A stretch of DNA of 49,711 bases from a virus: the IMG/VR virus record IMGVR_UViG_3300025383_000035, positions 1 to 49,711 of that record. One strand, given 5' to 3'. How positions within the stretch are numbered: position 1 is the first letter of the stretch; each line of letters begins with the position of its first letter. Positions 1-6,505 of this stretch are shown piece by piece. The notes beneath the pieces were generated by a model, which had not been told where the DNA came from, did no database searches, and was given only the letters and a program-made list of their open reading frames with translations. A program made the translations under genes and the position numbers.

Positions 1-252
1 TTTTTCTTGTGTACGACCAAATGCGCTAATACCTAATACCGCACCCATAGCAATATGAAACAGACCAGCACCTTGAAGTGTCAGTGGATTCCATTGTGTA
101 ATAGGTACATGATTAATGCCTTGCCATAATGCCCATAGTACTGGGAATACTATCATGTCGGCCATACAGATTAACATGTACATCCAACCCATTGCTGGAC
201 GCCATAGTTTTTGCATCCATTCTGCTCCACCGCCGTCTTTTTCTTCTGCCAT
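1..252 (-). CDS. Holin of the 3-TM family (partial, runs off the window)
   Basis: 84 codons are open from ATG at 252 to the window edge, so the C-terminus is missing. The start is fixed by an AAGGAG ribosome site about 7 nt upstream. The protein opens with a short charged stretch (MAEEKDGGGAEW) and then WRPAMGWMYMLICMADMIVF, the pattern of phage 3-TM holins (the family also known from gene-transfer-agent release). Two hydrophobic segments are visible, at about residues 20-40 and 62-78. A holin would permeabilise the inner membrane and release the endolysin. It is the last gene of the lysis block (endolysin, i-spanin, o-spanin, holin) and has its own TAAATA box overlapping the o-spanin stop codon, so it may be transcribed separately. 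The family assignment comes from sequence pattern alone. Confidence 0.75.
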   Translation of the reverse strand, partial: MAEEKDGGGAEWMQKLWRPAMGWMYMLICMADMIVFPVLWALWQGINHVPITQWNPLTLQGAGLFHIAMGAVLGISAFGRTQEK

Positions 253-280
253 AGTTCGCTCCTTTTGGCTGTTATATACG

Positions 281-286
281 TATTTA
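281..286 (-). promoter_or_regulatory. Late-promoter-like TAAATA box for the holin
   Basis: On the minus strand the sequence reads ATAAATACGTATATAAC, about 28 nt upstream of the holin ATG and overlapping the o-spanin stop codon. It matches the TAAATA element found before other late genes in this window and resembles the T4 late consensus TATAAATA. No -35 element is visible, as expected for T4-type late promoters. Confidence 0.5.
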
Positions 287-559
287 TTTCACGCTGTTAA
301 ATATCTTTTGTTGAGTATTGTACCAATCAATCCAATTATCTACACGATCTTTGCAAATGTAATATTGACTGTAATTGACTGTAATAACATTCAACGCATC
401 GCTTAGTTTTGTTGTAGAAGCATCTACTTGATTTAGATCTGGACAAGCTGTTTTAAGATCTGGCGGAGTATCCGGCCATGACATAGTCATTTTAGGTCCA
501 GTAACACTAGAACAACCGCTCAGAAATACAATTAATGAGGCGACTAATAATTTTTTCAC
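284..559 (-). CDS. Outer-membrane spanin subunit (Rz1-like lipoprotein)
   Basis: 91 aa. It starts with a lipoprotein signal (MKKLLVASLIVFLSGC) with a clear lipobox, LSGC, so the mature protein would begin at Cys16 and be anchored in the outer membrane. The mature part is short and contains two further Cys residues (in TACPDL and YYICKD) and an aromatic C-terminal segment (WIDWYNTQQKIF). The ATG overlaps the end of the i-spanin gene by 4 nt (ATGA). Its position beside a membrane-anchored coiled-coil protein and a GH19 endolysin supports an o-spanin that fuses inner and outer membranes at lysis. The Cys residues could give disulfide-linked dimers, as in other o-spanins (inference). Confidence 0.75.
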   Translation of the reverse strand: MKKLLVASLIVFLSGCSSVTGPKMTMSWPDTPPDLKTACPDLNQVDASTTKLSDALNVITVNYSQYYICKDRVDNWIDWYNTQQKIFNSVK

Positions 560-1014
560 TTAGTCGCTCCTAATGGATTCTTAGCCGCACCATTTAAAAT
601 AGTAATAGCCTCTGGATCAATTTTACAGTCTGCATCGATTTTCTTTTCAACTTCTTTAATTTTTTCTTGATAAACTACTTGTGTATCATGAATAACTTTA
701 GTTTTAGTGACGATTTTTGTTTGTATGTTTGTATTAGCATCTGAACTAGCTTGCTGTGCCACAGCAATTTTAGCTTCTTGTTCTTTAATCTGTGCTTGTA
801 GTATATCGGTTACTCCAGCGCCCCCAAACATAAAAACACTGCCTAAAATTGATACAAATGCCACAGGTTTAATAAACAACGCATATGGTTTAAAATTAGG
901 AAAATTGCCGATAATATGAGCTAAAAAATAAACAACTGCCGAACCTCCGGCAATAGTAGGCCACAACCATGTGGGTAGATTTCCTAATACTTGTTCTAGT
1001 AACCAACTAAACAT
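556..1014 (-). CDS. Inner-membrane spanin subunit (Rz-like, two TM segments)
   Basis: 152 aa. Two hydrophobic segments (about residues 17-37 and 45-66) are followed by a long heptad-rich region (about 70-127, IKEQEAKIAVAQQ onward) and a short tail with one Cys (DADCKIDPEAITILNGAAKN). A membrane anchor plus a periplasmic coiled coil is the architecture of an i-spanin. The tail beginning with CKIDPEA resembles the C-termini of Rz-like proteins. Unlike lambda Rz it has two TM segments, so a holin or antiholin role for the N-terminal half is an alternative. It lies 2 nt after the endolysin stop and overlaps the lipoprotein gene, so the three are probably co-translated. Confidence 0.65.
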   Translation of the reverse strand: MFSWLLEQVLGNLPTWLWPTIAGGSAVVYFLAHIIGNFPNFKPYALFIKPVAFVSILGSVFMFGGAGVTDILQAQIKEQEAKIAVAQQASSDANTNIQTKIVTKTKVIHDTQVVYQEKIKEVEKKIDADCKIDPEAITILNGAAKNPLGATK

Positions 1015-1016
1015 AA

Positions 1017-1646
1017 TTAACTCGATAAGATTTGGTGTGCGTTAGCAGTATGTTGTTGACGTTCAGCTAGACCTAATGTACCACCGTTGATCTTTTTAGT
1101 TAGACCTAATACATCACCTTGATCTGCTAGAGCATTAAGATTATTAGCTTCCCAGAACCAACAAGCACTTTGTACACAACCTTCAAATGTTGTTAGAAAT
1201 TCTGGAACATCATCTAAGGGAGTATCAATACTTTCAGCAAATTTAGCGTAGTTGCTTTTTCCAGTCAACTGAATGAGTCCACGTCCGCAGTATTTGAAAC
1301 CATCGCCCGAAGCTTCGTCACCATTGCCCATACGTCCACCATACGCACGATTAGCAATCTTTTCTGGTTGATGAGCATAGTCGTTAACATTGCTGGCATT
1401 GAAATAATGCGGCCATACTTTGCACAATGTTTCTGGACGATAGTTTAAATTTTCAATGATAGCTTTGTAGCCAGCTGACTCTACCATAGTTTGCCCCATA
1501 AAACAAGCCACACGCTCAAGTGTGTTGATATCATAGTCTGGCAATATTTTGCACAATGCCTCATGCCAATGTTCGCTGTATGGATTATTTTGTAGTATTG
1601 CTGTGCATTTTTCTAAACTAAAATCAAATGTAAATGAATCTGCCAT
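1017..1646 (-). CDS. Endolysin, glycoside hydrolase family 19
   Basis: 209 aa, a single GH19 chitinase/lysozyme-like domain that would cut the glycan strands of peptidoglycan. Visible signatures are FMGQTMVESAGY, with the likely catalytic Glu56; the NLNYRPETL segment; and NRAYGGRMGNGDEASGDG followed by YCGRGLIQLTGKSNYAKF, typical of phage GH19 lysins. There is no signal peptide, so export depends on a holin. Its ATG overlaps the stop of the upstream gene as TAATG, and the spanin genes follow directly. Length fits a one-domain phage GH19 lysin without a cell-wall-binding domain. Confidence 0.92.
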   Translation of the reverse strand: MADSFTFDFSLEKCTAILQNNPYSEHWHEALCKILPDYDINTLERVACFMGQTMVESAGYKAIIENLNYRPETLCKVWPHYFNASNVNDYAHQPEKIANRAYGGRMGNGDEASGDGFKYCGRGLIQLTGKSNYAKFAESIDTPLDDVPEFLTTFEGCVQSACWFWEANNLNALADQGDVLGLTKKINGGTLGLAERQQHTANAHQILSS

Positions 1647-2380
1647 TATTCTATCCTTTTAAGTGCTACAGCCCATGAGCCGTTTTCAAATATAAATGTA
1701 TCACCAATTTTATTAATATTGTAATTTCCTATGACCTTAGTTAAGAACATAACTTCGGCCATGTTTTTTGTTTCTAAAACAATAGGACCTTTTGTATTTT
1801 CGTAAATTGATGATTTGCTACCACTGTCTATTATATTAAATTTTACAGGGCCACTGAAACTGCGTTTGAAAGAAATTGTATCTTCCAACACATTAATATT
1901 TTCTGAATAGCTATTACTGAAAAAATTACTAAAATTATCTAATCCATCTTGTTGAGTAGCAACTCTGTAACTTTCTTTATCTCTTGGAATTACTGTTTCT
2001 AAATTTTCTAAAGTAGCTGGTCGACTTTTAAAATTTTTAAAATATCTAAAACGCATATCTTCCACGCCAGTTAACTTCTCTACTCCTTCGACTAGTTCAA
2101 GAATTTGTTCACATACTCTGCGCCCACGTTCTAATTCAACATAAACTCTGTAAGTTCCGTCGTCTGTTTCACCAGGACTAACATCTGCATCTAATACAAA
2201 ATCGTAGCCCATTTCAAAAAAGTTTTCTAAATCTTTTGCTGGATCTTCGTAATCAACTGTAAAACTTAAGACAACTATATCTTCGTCTCGACCAATTTTA
2301 CTTTTAAAATTATCAACTTCGAATACTTTTTTAACTAAGTTTTCTAAGTCGCCAGCGAATAAACTTTCGTTTAGGCTCAT
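1646..2380 (-). CDS. Unknown late protein, 244 aa
   Basis: No family recognised. The protein is acidic, rich in Asp, Glu, Phe and Asn, with no signal peptide or TM segment. The first half looks like a mixed alpha/beta domain (VVLSFTVDYEDPAKDLENFF, then YRVYVELERGRRVCEQILEL). The second half (from about residue 150) is beta-rich. It lies between a late-promoter-headed gene and the endolysin and is coupled to both by overlaps (ATGA upstream, TAATG downstream). It is therefore probably expressed late and may be a virion or assembly protein (inference). Confidence 0.8.
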   Translation of the reverse strand: MSLNESLFAGDLENLVKKVFEVDNFKSKIGRDEDIVVLSFTVDYEDPAKDLENFFEMGYDFVLDADVSPGETDDGTYRVYVELERGRRVCEQILELVEGVEKLTGVEDMRFRYFKNFKSRPATLENLETVIPRDKESYRVATQQDGLDNFSNFFSNSYSENINVLEDTISFKRSFSGPVKFNIIDSGSKSSIYENTKGPIVLETKNMAEVMFLTKVIGNYNINKIGDTFIFENGSWAVALKRIE

Positions 2381-2940
2381 GCTGGTGCTCCTCCAGATGC
2401 CGCAGGTGCTGCTGGCGTTGGAGCCGCAGGTGCTGCTGGCGCCGCTGGAGCAGGTGACCCTCCTGCAGGTGCTGTACCTTGTGTTGGTGCTTCAGCAGGT
2501 TCTTTATTTTCGTTCTTTAATTTATCCATGTAGCCTTTATACATATCAAAAGCTACTTTCTTTGGCATGGTAATTTCTACAATCCATATAGGTTTGCGAT
2601 CAAGTTTACCTTTCTTTGTACCTGGACGAATATCTTCTGCTGTACGAATTTTACGCGGTTCTAGTAAATGGCTTTTTTGATATGTAACTTTACATCCTAA
2701 TTCAGTTAAACGCTGTGCAGCAACTGGGTTAGGCATCTTAGTAGCTTCCCACATGAACCCAGCGGTAATCCAGTGGCGGTCTACTCGAGGGCCATAGGCT
2801 AATTCGCCATTTTCCCAGTTTTCGTAGACATACATGTCCATTTGATCTAAGACACGTTCGAAGTCTTTTAATACAGCTAGACTGCTGTTATTTTCATAAA
2901 GGTCTTCAAGGTTTTTTATAACGTCTAAAATATCGTGCAT
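2377..2940 (-). CDS. Unknown late protein with Ala/Pro-rich C-terminal tail, 187 aa
   Basis: Residues 1-145 form a charged, probably folded domain (VLDQMDMYVYENWENGELAY; ITAGFMWEATKMPNPVAAQR; PIWIVEITMPKKVAFDMYKG). The last ~40 residues are almost only Ala, Pro, Gly, Ser and Thr (repeated PAAPAAP), a flexible low-complexity tail. No family was recognised. It is the first gene of the leftward lysis operon, with a TAAATA box 25 nt upstream of its ATG, so late expression is likely. The Ala/Pro stretch is GC-rich compared with the rest of the window and internally repetitive, so its length may vary between relatives. Confidence 0.8.
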   Translation of the reverse strand: MHDILDVIKNLEDLYENNSSLAVLKDFERVLDQMDMYVYENWENGELAYGPRVDRHWITAGFMWEATKMPNPVAAQRLTELGCKVTYQKSHLLEPRKIRTAEDIRPGTKKGKLDRKPIWIVEITMPKKVAFDMYKGYMDKLKNENKEPAEAPTQGTAPAGGSPAPAAPAAPAAPTPAAPAASGGAPA

Positions 2941-2965
2941 ATTAGGTTCCAGAGTTTTCTATACT

Positions 2966-2971
2966 TATTTA
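2966..2971 (-). promoter_or_regulatory. Late-promoter-like TAAATA box for the lysis operon
   Basis: The minus strand reads GCTAAATAAGTATAG, about 25 nt upstream of the ATG at 2940. This is the only promoter-like sequence for the five-gene block 2940-284. The rest of 2941-3100 is the divergent leader of phoH. Confidence 0.45.
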
Positions 2972-3070
2972 GCTGGTTTGAAATCATAACATAACAGTTT
3001 ATATTTCCTTATATTCGTTAAATAATAGTGTAGGACCTCTGTAGTTATCAAAGGCGGTCACTACAAGTCT

Positions 3071-3088
3071 TACTTTAACCTTAAAGTA
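3071..3088 (+). promoter_or_regulatory. Perfect inverted repeat next to the phoH ribosome-binding site
   Basis: TACTTTAA-CC-TTAAAGTA is a perfect 8-bp inverted repeat that ends immediately before the AGGAG ribosome site of phoH. It could be a DNA operator or a short mRNA stem that affects ribosome access. The 2-nt loop makes a simple RNA hairpin strained, so a dimeric DNA-binding protein site is at least as likely. No convincing -35/-10 pair was found for phoH in 2941-3070. Confidence 0.45.
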
Positions 3089-3100
3089 GGAGCAACTTTA

Positions 3101-3820
3101 ATGAGTAAACAACGAGTGAAAAAGCGTTTTACATCAGAAGTTAATATCATTGATTTCCAGCCGTATCTTCCGGCAAAAAAGCAACGTGTGACAATTCAAG
3201 CACGTAACGCTAATCAGAAACTATACCTCCAAAAATTGTACGCAGAAACTACTAGCATAGTGCTTGCTATTGGTCCTGCCGGCACGGGTAAAACCATGTT
3301 GGCTGTGCAATACGGAATTAAACTGTTTCAGGAAGGCAAAGTTGACAGAATCGTGGTAACCAGACCCGCCGTGTCCGTAGATGAAGATTTAGGATTTTTA
3401 CCAGGTGACTTAAATGAAAAGATGGCACCGTGGACCCGTCCTATATTTGACGTCTTGGGCGAATATTATCAAAAGAAAGAAATAGCAAACATGCTAGAGG
3501 AAGGTGTTATTGAAATAAGCCCACTTGCGTACATGCGTGGACGCACATTTAAAAACGCATACATAGTTGCAGATGAAATGCAAAATGCCACACAAAATCA
3601 AATGAAAATGCTACTGACCCGTTTAGGAGAGGGTTCTAAGATGGTAGTGACAGGCGATTTGGCCCAAGCAGACCGATTGAGCGATAATGGTCTAATTGAT
3701 TTCTGTAACTTGCTCGAACAAAAAGAATATTTGGAACATATCGACATTATTCGATTTGACGCCAAGGACATCGAACGCCATAATGCCGTGAAGGAGGTGT
3801 TAGCGGTTTATGGAGAATAA
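3101..3820 (+). CDS. phoH: PhoH-like P-loop ATPase
   Basis: 239 aa, a single PhoH domain. Walker A is GPAGTGKT (58-65), Walker B is AYIVADEMQN, and the PhoH motif TGDLAQAD follows. An AGGAG site lies 8 nt upstream of the ATG. PhoH proteins are ATPases often linked to RNA metabolism or phosphate stress and are common in marine and freshwater phages; the phage function is not settled. It is one of only three rightward genes in the window. It stands alone between a divergent late operon and a bidirectional terminator shared with the clamp-loader gene, so it is an independent transcription unit. Confidence 0.93.
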   Translation: MSKQRVKKRFTSEVNIIDFQPYLPAKKQRVTIQARNANQKLYLQKLYAETTSIVLAIGPAGTGKTMLAVQYGIKLFQEGKVDRIVVTRPAVSVDEDLGFLPGDLNEKMAPWTRPIFDVLGEYYQKKEIANMLEEGVIEISPLAYMRGRTFKNAYIVADEMQNATQNQMKMLLTRLGEGSKMVVTGDLAQADRLSDNGLIDFCNLLEQKEYLEHIDIIRFDAKDIERHNAVKEVLAVYGE

Positions 3821-3828
3821 GTGATGTA

Positions 3829-3855
3829 AAAAAAGGGCCCCAGTGGCCCTTTTTT
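3829..3855. terminator. Bidirectional rho-independent terminator
   Basis: An 11-bp stem (A-tract then GGGCC, paired with GGCCC then T-tract) with loop CCAGT lies between the convergent ends of phoH (stop at 3820) and the clamp-loader gene (stop at 3859). T-runs follow the stem on both strands, so it can terminate both transcripts. Confidence 0.9.
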
Positions 3856-3858
3856 GTT

Positions 3859-4776
3859 TTACAAGTGTGATAACCGTATTAGTGTTGCTGCAAGATTGAT
3901 TTCAGGATCGATGATACTTCTATGGTCGACTAACCCTTGTTTAATTAATAAAATAGCTTTATCCTGTTTAGCTGGATCATCAAATACATTAGCAATATTT
4001 GTATACAACCAAGTATAAATCTGTTCCATTTCTTCCGGCCTTGCACGGCCACATAAGAATTTACGTGCTTCTTGTATCTTACCAGCTTTAAATAGCTCAA
4101 CCATTTGATATTTGTAATCTAATGTACCGGCATCTTCTTGATGTGGGCTATGCAACTTTCCTTCGCTGGTATTTTGTTGTAACAGATTTAAACATTTACG
4201 CAGGTCTGGATAAGTTGTGCTTACATACAAGTCTAATGTTTCTACATCAAACTCTACATTTTCGTCTAGTAAAATTGTAGCCGCACGAGCTGTAAACTCT
4301 GTTTGATCCAGTTTAGTAAAATGAAATTGTTGACAACGACTATGTAATGCCGGTACAACCATATTAGGGTTATTACAAGTTAAGATAAATCTAGCGTAGT
4401 TTGAGTATTCTTCAATAATACCTTTTAAACTGTCTTGTGCTTGCGGACTTAAACGATCTGCTTCGTCAAGTAGTACAACTTTAAATGGTCCCCACGCAAT
4501 GCTACTAATAAACGGGACAATTTTATTACGGATAAAATCAATACCAGTTTCGCGTGATGCATTGACGTCTAACACATCAGCATCTTCGATTCCAATTTCA
4601 TGGACTAAAATCTTAGCCATAGTAGTTTTACCAATACCTGGTGTACCACTTAACAACAAGTGCGGAATACTTTTATCTTTGATCCAGCTTTCAACTTGAC
4701 GCTTTTGAGCGTTATCTCTCCAAACATAACCGTCCATGCTTTTTGGACGATATTTGTCAACCCATAATTCAATCAT
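3859..4776 (-). CDS. Sliding-clamp loader large subunit (T4 gp44-like AAA+ ATPase)
   Basis: 305 aa from the ATG at 4776, chosen because an AGGA ribosome site precedes it and the protein then begins MIELWVDKYRPKSMDGYVW, the usual start of the RFC/gp44 family. A longer reading to 4818 adds an unconserved leader. Walker A is GTPGIGKT (44-51), Walker B VVLLDEAD, and SRC in ALHSRCQQF supplies the arginine finger. With a small subunit not in this window it would load the sliding clamp for the phage replisome. The start overlaps the stop of a 47-aa gene (ATGA), and the pair is driven by a sigma70-type promoter at 4935-4963. Confidence 0.92.
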   Translation of the reverse strand: MIELWVDKYRPKSMDGYVWRDNAQKRQVESWIKDKSIPHLLLSGTPGIGKTTMAKILVHEIGIEDADVLDVNASRETGIDFIRNKIVPFISSIAWGPFKVVLLDEADRLSPQAQDSLKGIIEEYSNYARFILTCNNPNMVVPALHSRCQQFHFTKLDQTEFTARAATILLDENVEFDVETLDLYVSTTYPDLRKCLNLLQQNTSEGKLHSPHQEDAGTLDYKYQMVELFKAGKIQEARKFLCGRARPEEMEQIYTWLYTNIANVFDDPAKQDKAILLIKQGLVDHRSIIDPEINLAATLIRLSHL

Positions 4777-4916
4777 GTTAATCCTAATATTGTGTGTAAA
4801 TTCCAACCGACAAGACATGACCAGATCATTGCTTGTCCGATTCTATAATCATCATACGATGTTTTGGCAAAAAATGCCGATGCTAATAATGCTATTAAAG
4901 ATAAAGCAAAGTCCAT
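4773..4916 (-). CDS. Small membrane protein coupled to the clamp loader, 47 aa
   Basis: MDFALSLIALLASAFFAKTS starts the protein. An N-terminal hydrophobic helix is followed by a short polar stretch and a second weakly hydrophobic segment ending in ILGLT. AAAGGAG lies 6 nt upstream of the ATG at 4916. The stop overlaps the clamp-loader ATG (ATGA), so translation is probably coupled. It is the first gene after the promoter at 4935-4963. No family recognised. Good ribosome site, promoter and overlap support a real gene despite its size. Confidence 0.7.
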   Translation of the reverse strand: MDFALSLIALLASAFFAKTSYDDYRIGQAMIWSCLVGWNLHTILGLT

Positions 4917-4934
4917 GCGAGTCTCCTTTAGCTT

Positions 4935-4963
4935 ATTGTACAGGTGAAAACAGGGCTAGTCAA
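4935..4963 (-). promoter_or_regulatory. Sigma70-type promoter for the clamp-loader operon
   Basis: TTGACT (4958-4963), 17-nt spacer, TACAAT (4935-4940) on the minus strand, about 20 nt upstream of the first ATG. The -35 box lies inside the loop and stem of the terminator hairpin of the upstream operon, so the two signals are fused. Confidence 0.75.
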
Positions 4964-4973
4964 TAGCCCTGTT
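4949..4973 (-). terminator. Terminator hairpin at the end of the late operon that includes groES
   Basis: AACAGGGCTA and TAGCCCTGTT form a perfect 10-bp stem with a 5-nt loop, starting 16 nt after the co-chaperonin stop codon. On the minus strand the stem runs into TTTTCACC, a short T-run. It would end the long leftward late transcript while also carrying the -35 box of the next promoter. Confidence 0.75.
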
Positions 4974-4988
4974 ACTCGAATAGTTGGA

Positions 4989-5390
4989 TTATTGTTCGAA
5001 ACTTGGTCTAGCAAATGAAGCAGGATCAAAACTTGCGTGTTCTACTTTACTATGCATACCAAATGTATTGTCTCCAGGATCTTCGTCAGTAACCATTAAA
5101 ATAGCTTTTGTGTCTGCTCGACGAATAACGATTTCATCACCGTTTTCATCTACGACAGTAACGCCACGGGTCCAACGACCGTGTTCTAATAGAATCCATT
5201 CACCGACTTTGACATCTTCTTGTTCTGGACCAATAGCCCAGACCCGGCCCCAACGATGGCGAATACCTTCACTTTTACCATTATCGCTTGGTAGCACAAT
5301 ACCGCTAGCGGTTTTGCGTTCTTCAAAATTCATATCCGTGACAAGGATGTTGTCACGGATTGGAATAATTTTACCTGTTACTACGTTCAT
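4989..5390 (-). CDS. GroES-like co-chaperonin (functional analogue of T4 gp31)
   Basis: 133 aa. The N-terminal half matches GroES: IPIRDNILVTDM (first strand), a mobile-loop region ERKTASGIVLPSDNGKSEGI, then RWGRVWAIGPEQEDVKVGEW, the GxVxAVGxG...VKxGD pattern. The remaining ~45 residues carry an acidic C-terminal extension absent from bacterial GroES. Phage co-chaperonins of this type pair with host GroEL to fold the major capsid protein. The start overlaps the upstream gene (ATGA), and a strong terminator follows. Confidence 0.88.
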   Translation of the reverse strand: MNVVTGKIIPIRDNILVTDMNFEERKTASGIVLPSDNGKSEGIRHRWGRVWAIGPEQEDVKVGEWILLEHGRWTRGVTVVDENGDEIVIRRADTKAILMVTDEDPGDNTFGMHSKVEHASFDPASFARPSFEQ

Positions 5391-5728
5391 TCCAACCCCT
5401 CTGGATCCATATCTTTAATAGCCTTGGCTTTTTGTGTTGGAGTTAGAGGTTTAATAGGTACTTCTATCTCTGGTTGTGGTTGCGGCTTTGCAACTTCTGG
5501 CTGTGGTTTGCGAACACTAACTTGTTCTGGAATTAGCGAGCTAGCAGGTTGAAGTTGTTCACGCTTGGCAACAATTTTGCCACCCGGACCAATCTTATCT
5601 CCGCGAGCGTTTACACTCATATTTCCTACAGCTATTGTCATTTCGTTTTGGCTAACTAGCTTAGTCATATCCACTTCACGGCCTTTGGCTGTGCGATATA
5701 CGGTTCTTAATTGTTCTTTTTGTGCCAT
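5387..5728 (-). CDS. Unknown phage protein with Pro-rich linker, 113 aa
   Basis: Residues 1-57 look folded and phage-like (VDMTKLVSQNEMTIAVGNMS; VNARGDKIGPGGKIVAKRE). Residues 65-95 are a Pro/Gln/Glu linker (KPQPEVAKPQPQPEIEVP). The C-terminus is a short helix (TPTQKAKAIKDMDPEGLE). No function recognised. AGGAG lies 7 nt upstream of the ATG. It overlaps the co-chaperonin start and so may act in the same assembly step (inference from position only). Confidence 0.8.
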   Translation of the reverse strand: MAQKEQLRTVYRTAKGREVDMTKLVSQNEMTIAVGNMSVNARGDKIGPGGKIVAKREQLQPASSLIPEQVSVRKPQPEVAKPQPQPEIEVPIKPLTPTQKAKAIKDMDPEGLE

Positions 5729-5754
5729 GTTAATCTCCTAGATTATATTAGTAC

Positions 5755-6264
5755 TTATCTCAGGAATTCCTGCCAGTCTAAATTATATTTGACCGAGTCT
5801 ATTTGATGTACGCCCAGTAAGTATAGAACAAAACTGGCTACACTGCTTCCACGTCCTACTCCCCAAACTATACCATTGGCATTACAAGTATCTACAAAAT
5901 GCTTAGTCCATTGTAGTAATGGAATCATTTCGCGAGCTTCAAATGCGTCAAGTTCTGCGTTAACTCGATTACGTTGCTCATCGGTAGTACACCGATCTAA
6001 ACACCATTTTTCAACATCAAAATCTCTGTATTCTGGGGGCATGAACCATTCGCTTTGCAGTGCTTGATCGAAATCTTCTATTGAGATTTGATCCAACTGT
6101 TCATTAAATCGTTGGAATGTAAATCCAGCTGTTTGTTCTAACTGTTCAATATCGTCACTGTAGTCTACAGTCATGTCTTTGAGACTGGTTAGTTTACCCT
6201 GATAAAGGGCTCGAAATATATCGACTGAATTAAAAATAGGATTACCGAATTGATCTAGGCGCAT
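5755..6264 (-). CDS. DnaE-like palm fragment (truncated DNA polymerase III alpha homologue)
   Basis: 169 aa. Residues 90-169 match the start of the palm region of bacterial DNA polymerase III alpha: an Arg/Leu/Glu-rich helix (RNRVNAELDAFEAREMIPLL), VDTCNANGIVWGVGRGSS (GRGSS at 137-141), then LYLLGVHQIDSVKYNLDWQEF. The ORF stops just after this point, before the catalytic aspartates of DnaE, and there is no PHP domain, fingers or tau-binding region. It therefore cannot be an active polymerase by itself. It could be a nucleotide-, DNA- or protein-binding module, or one half of a split gene. No in-frame continuation lies downstream. Reading frame and spacing to neighbours are clean, which argues against recent decay. 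Confidence 0.75.
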   Translation of the reverse strand: MRLDQFGNPIFNSVDIFRALYQGKLTSLKDMTVDYSDDIEQLEQTAGFTFQRFNEQLDQISIEDFDQALQSEWFMPPEYRDFDVEKWCLDRCTTDEQRNRVNAELDAFEAREMIPLLQWTKHFVDTCNANGIVWGVGRGSSVASFVLYLLGVHQIDSVKYNLDWQEFLR

Positions 6265-6274
6265 AGCCTACATT

Positions 6275-6505
6275 TTAATTGATATTAATCAACTTGTCAA
6301 GGCTTTTGTCGCCATTATTCATAAGTTTTTCCAAAGCAGCTTGTCGTCTTTTACTCAATTCTGCTTTGTAGTCTTCCAGCATCATACCCATTTGTTGGCG
6401 TAAACTTGTATTATGAGTCATGAAATATTTTTTAGTAAGGTCGCCAATCTTACTTTCTATTTCACTATCCTTAAGGATTGATAAATCGCCAGCCAGCGGA
6501 TGCAT
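6275..6505 (-). CDS. Small helical phage protein, 76 aa
   Basis: The protein is mostly charged helix: LSILKDSEIESKIGDLTKKY, then MMLEDYKAELSKRRQAALEK. It begins MHPLAGDLS. No function recognised. The ATG overlaps the stop of the upstream tail protein as TAATG, so it is probably translated late with the tail genes. The coiled-coil look suggests an oligomeric accessory or assembly factor (inference). Confidence 0.75.
   Translation of the reverse strand: MHPLAGDLSILKDSEIESKIGDLTKKYFMTHNTSLRQQMGMMLEDYKAELSKRRQAALEKLMNNGDKSLDKLININ

Noticed and set aside
4984-5418. A 144-codon rightward frame opposite the co-chaperonin gene
   Set aside because: The leftward frame is a clear GroES-like protein with overlaps to its neighbours; this one is its shadow.
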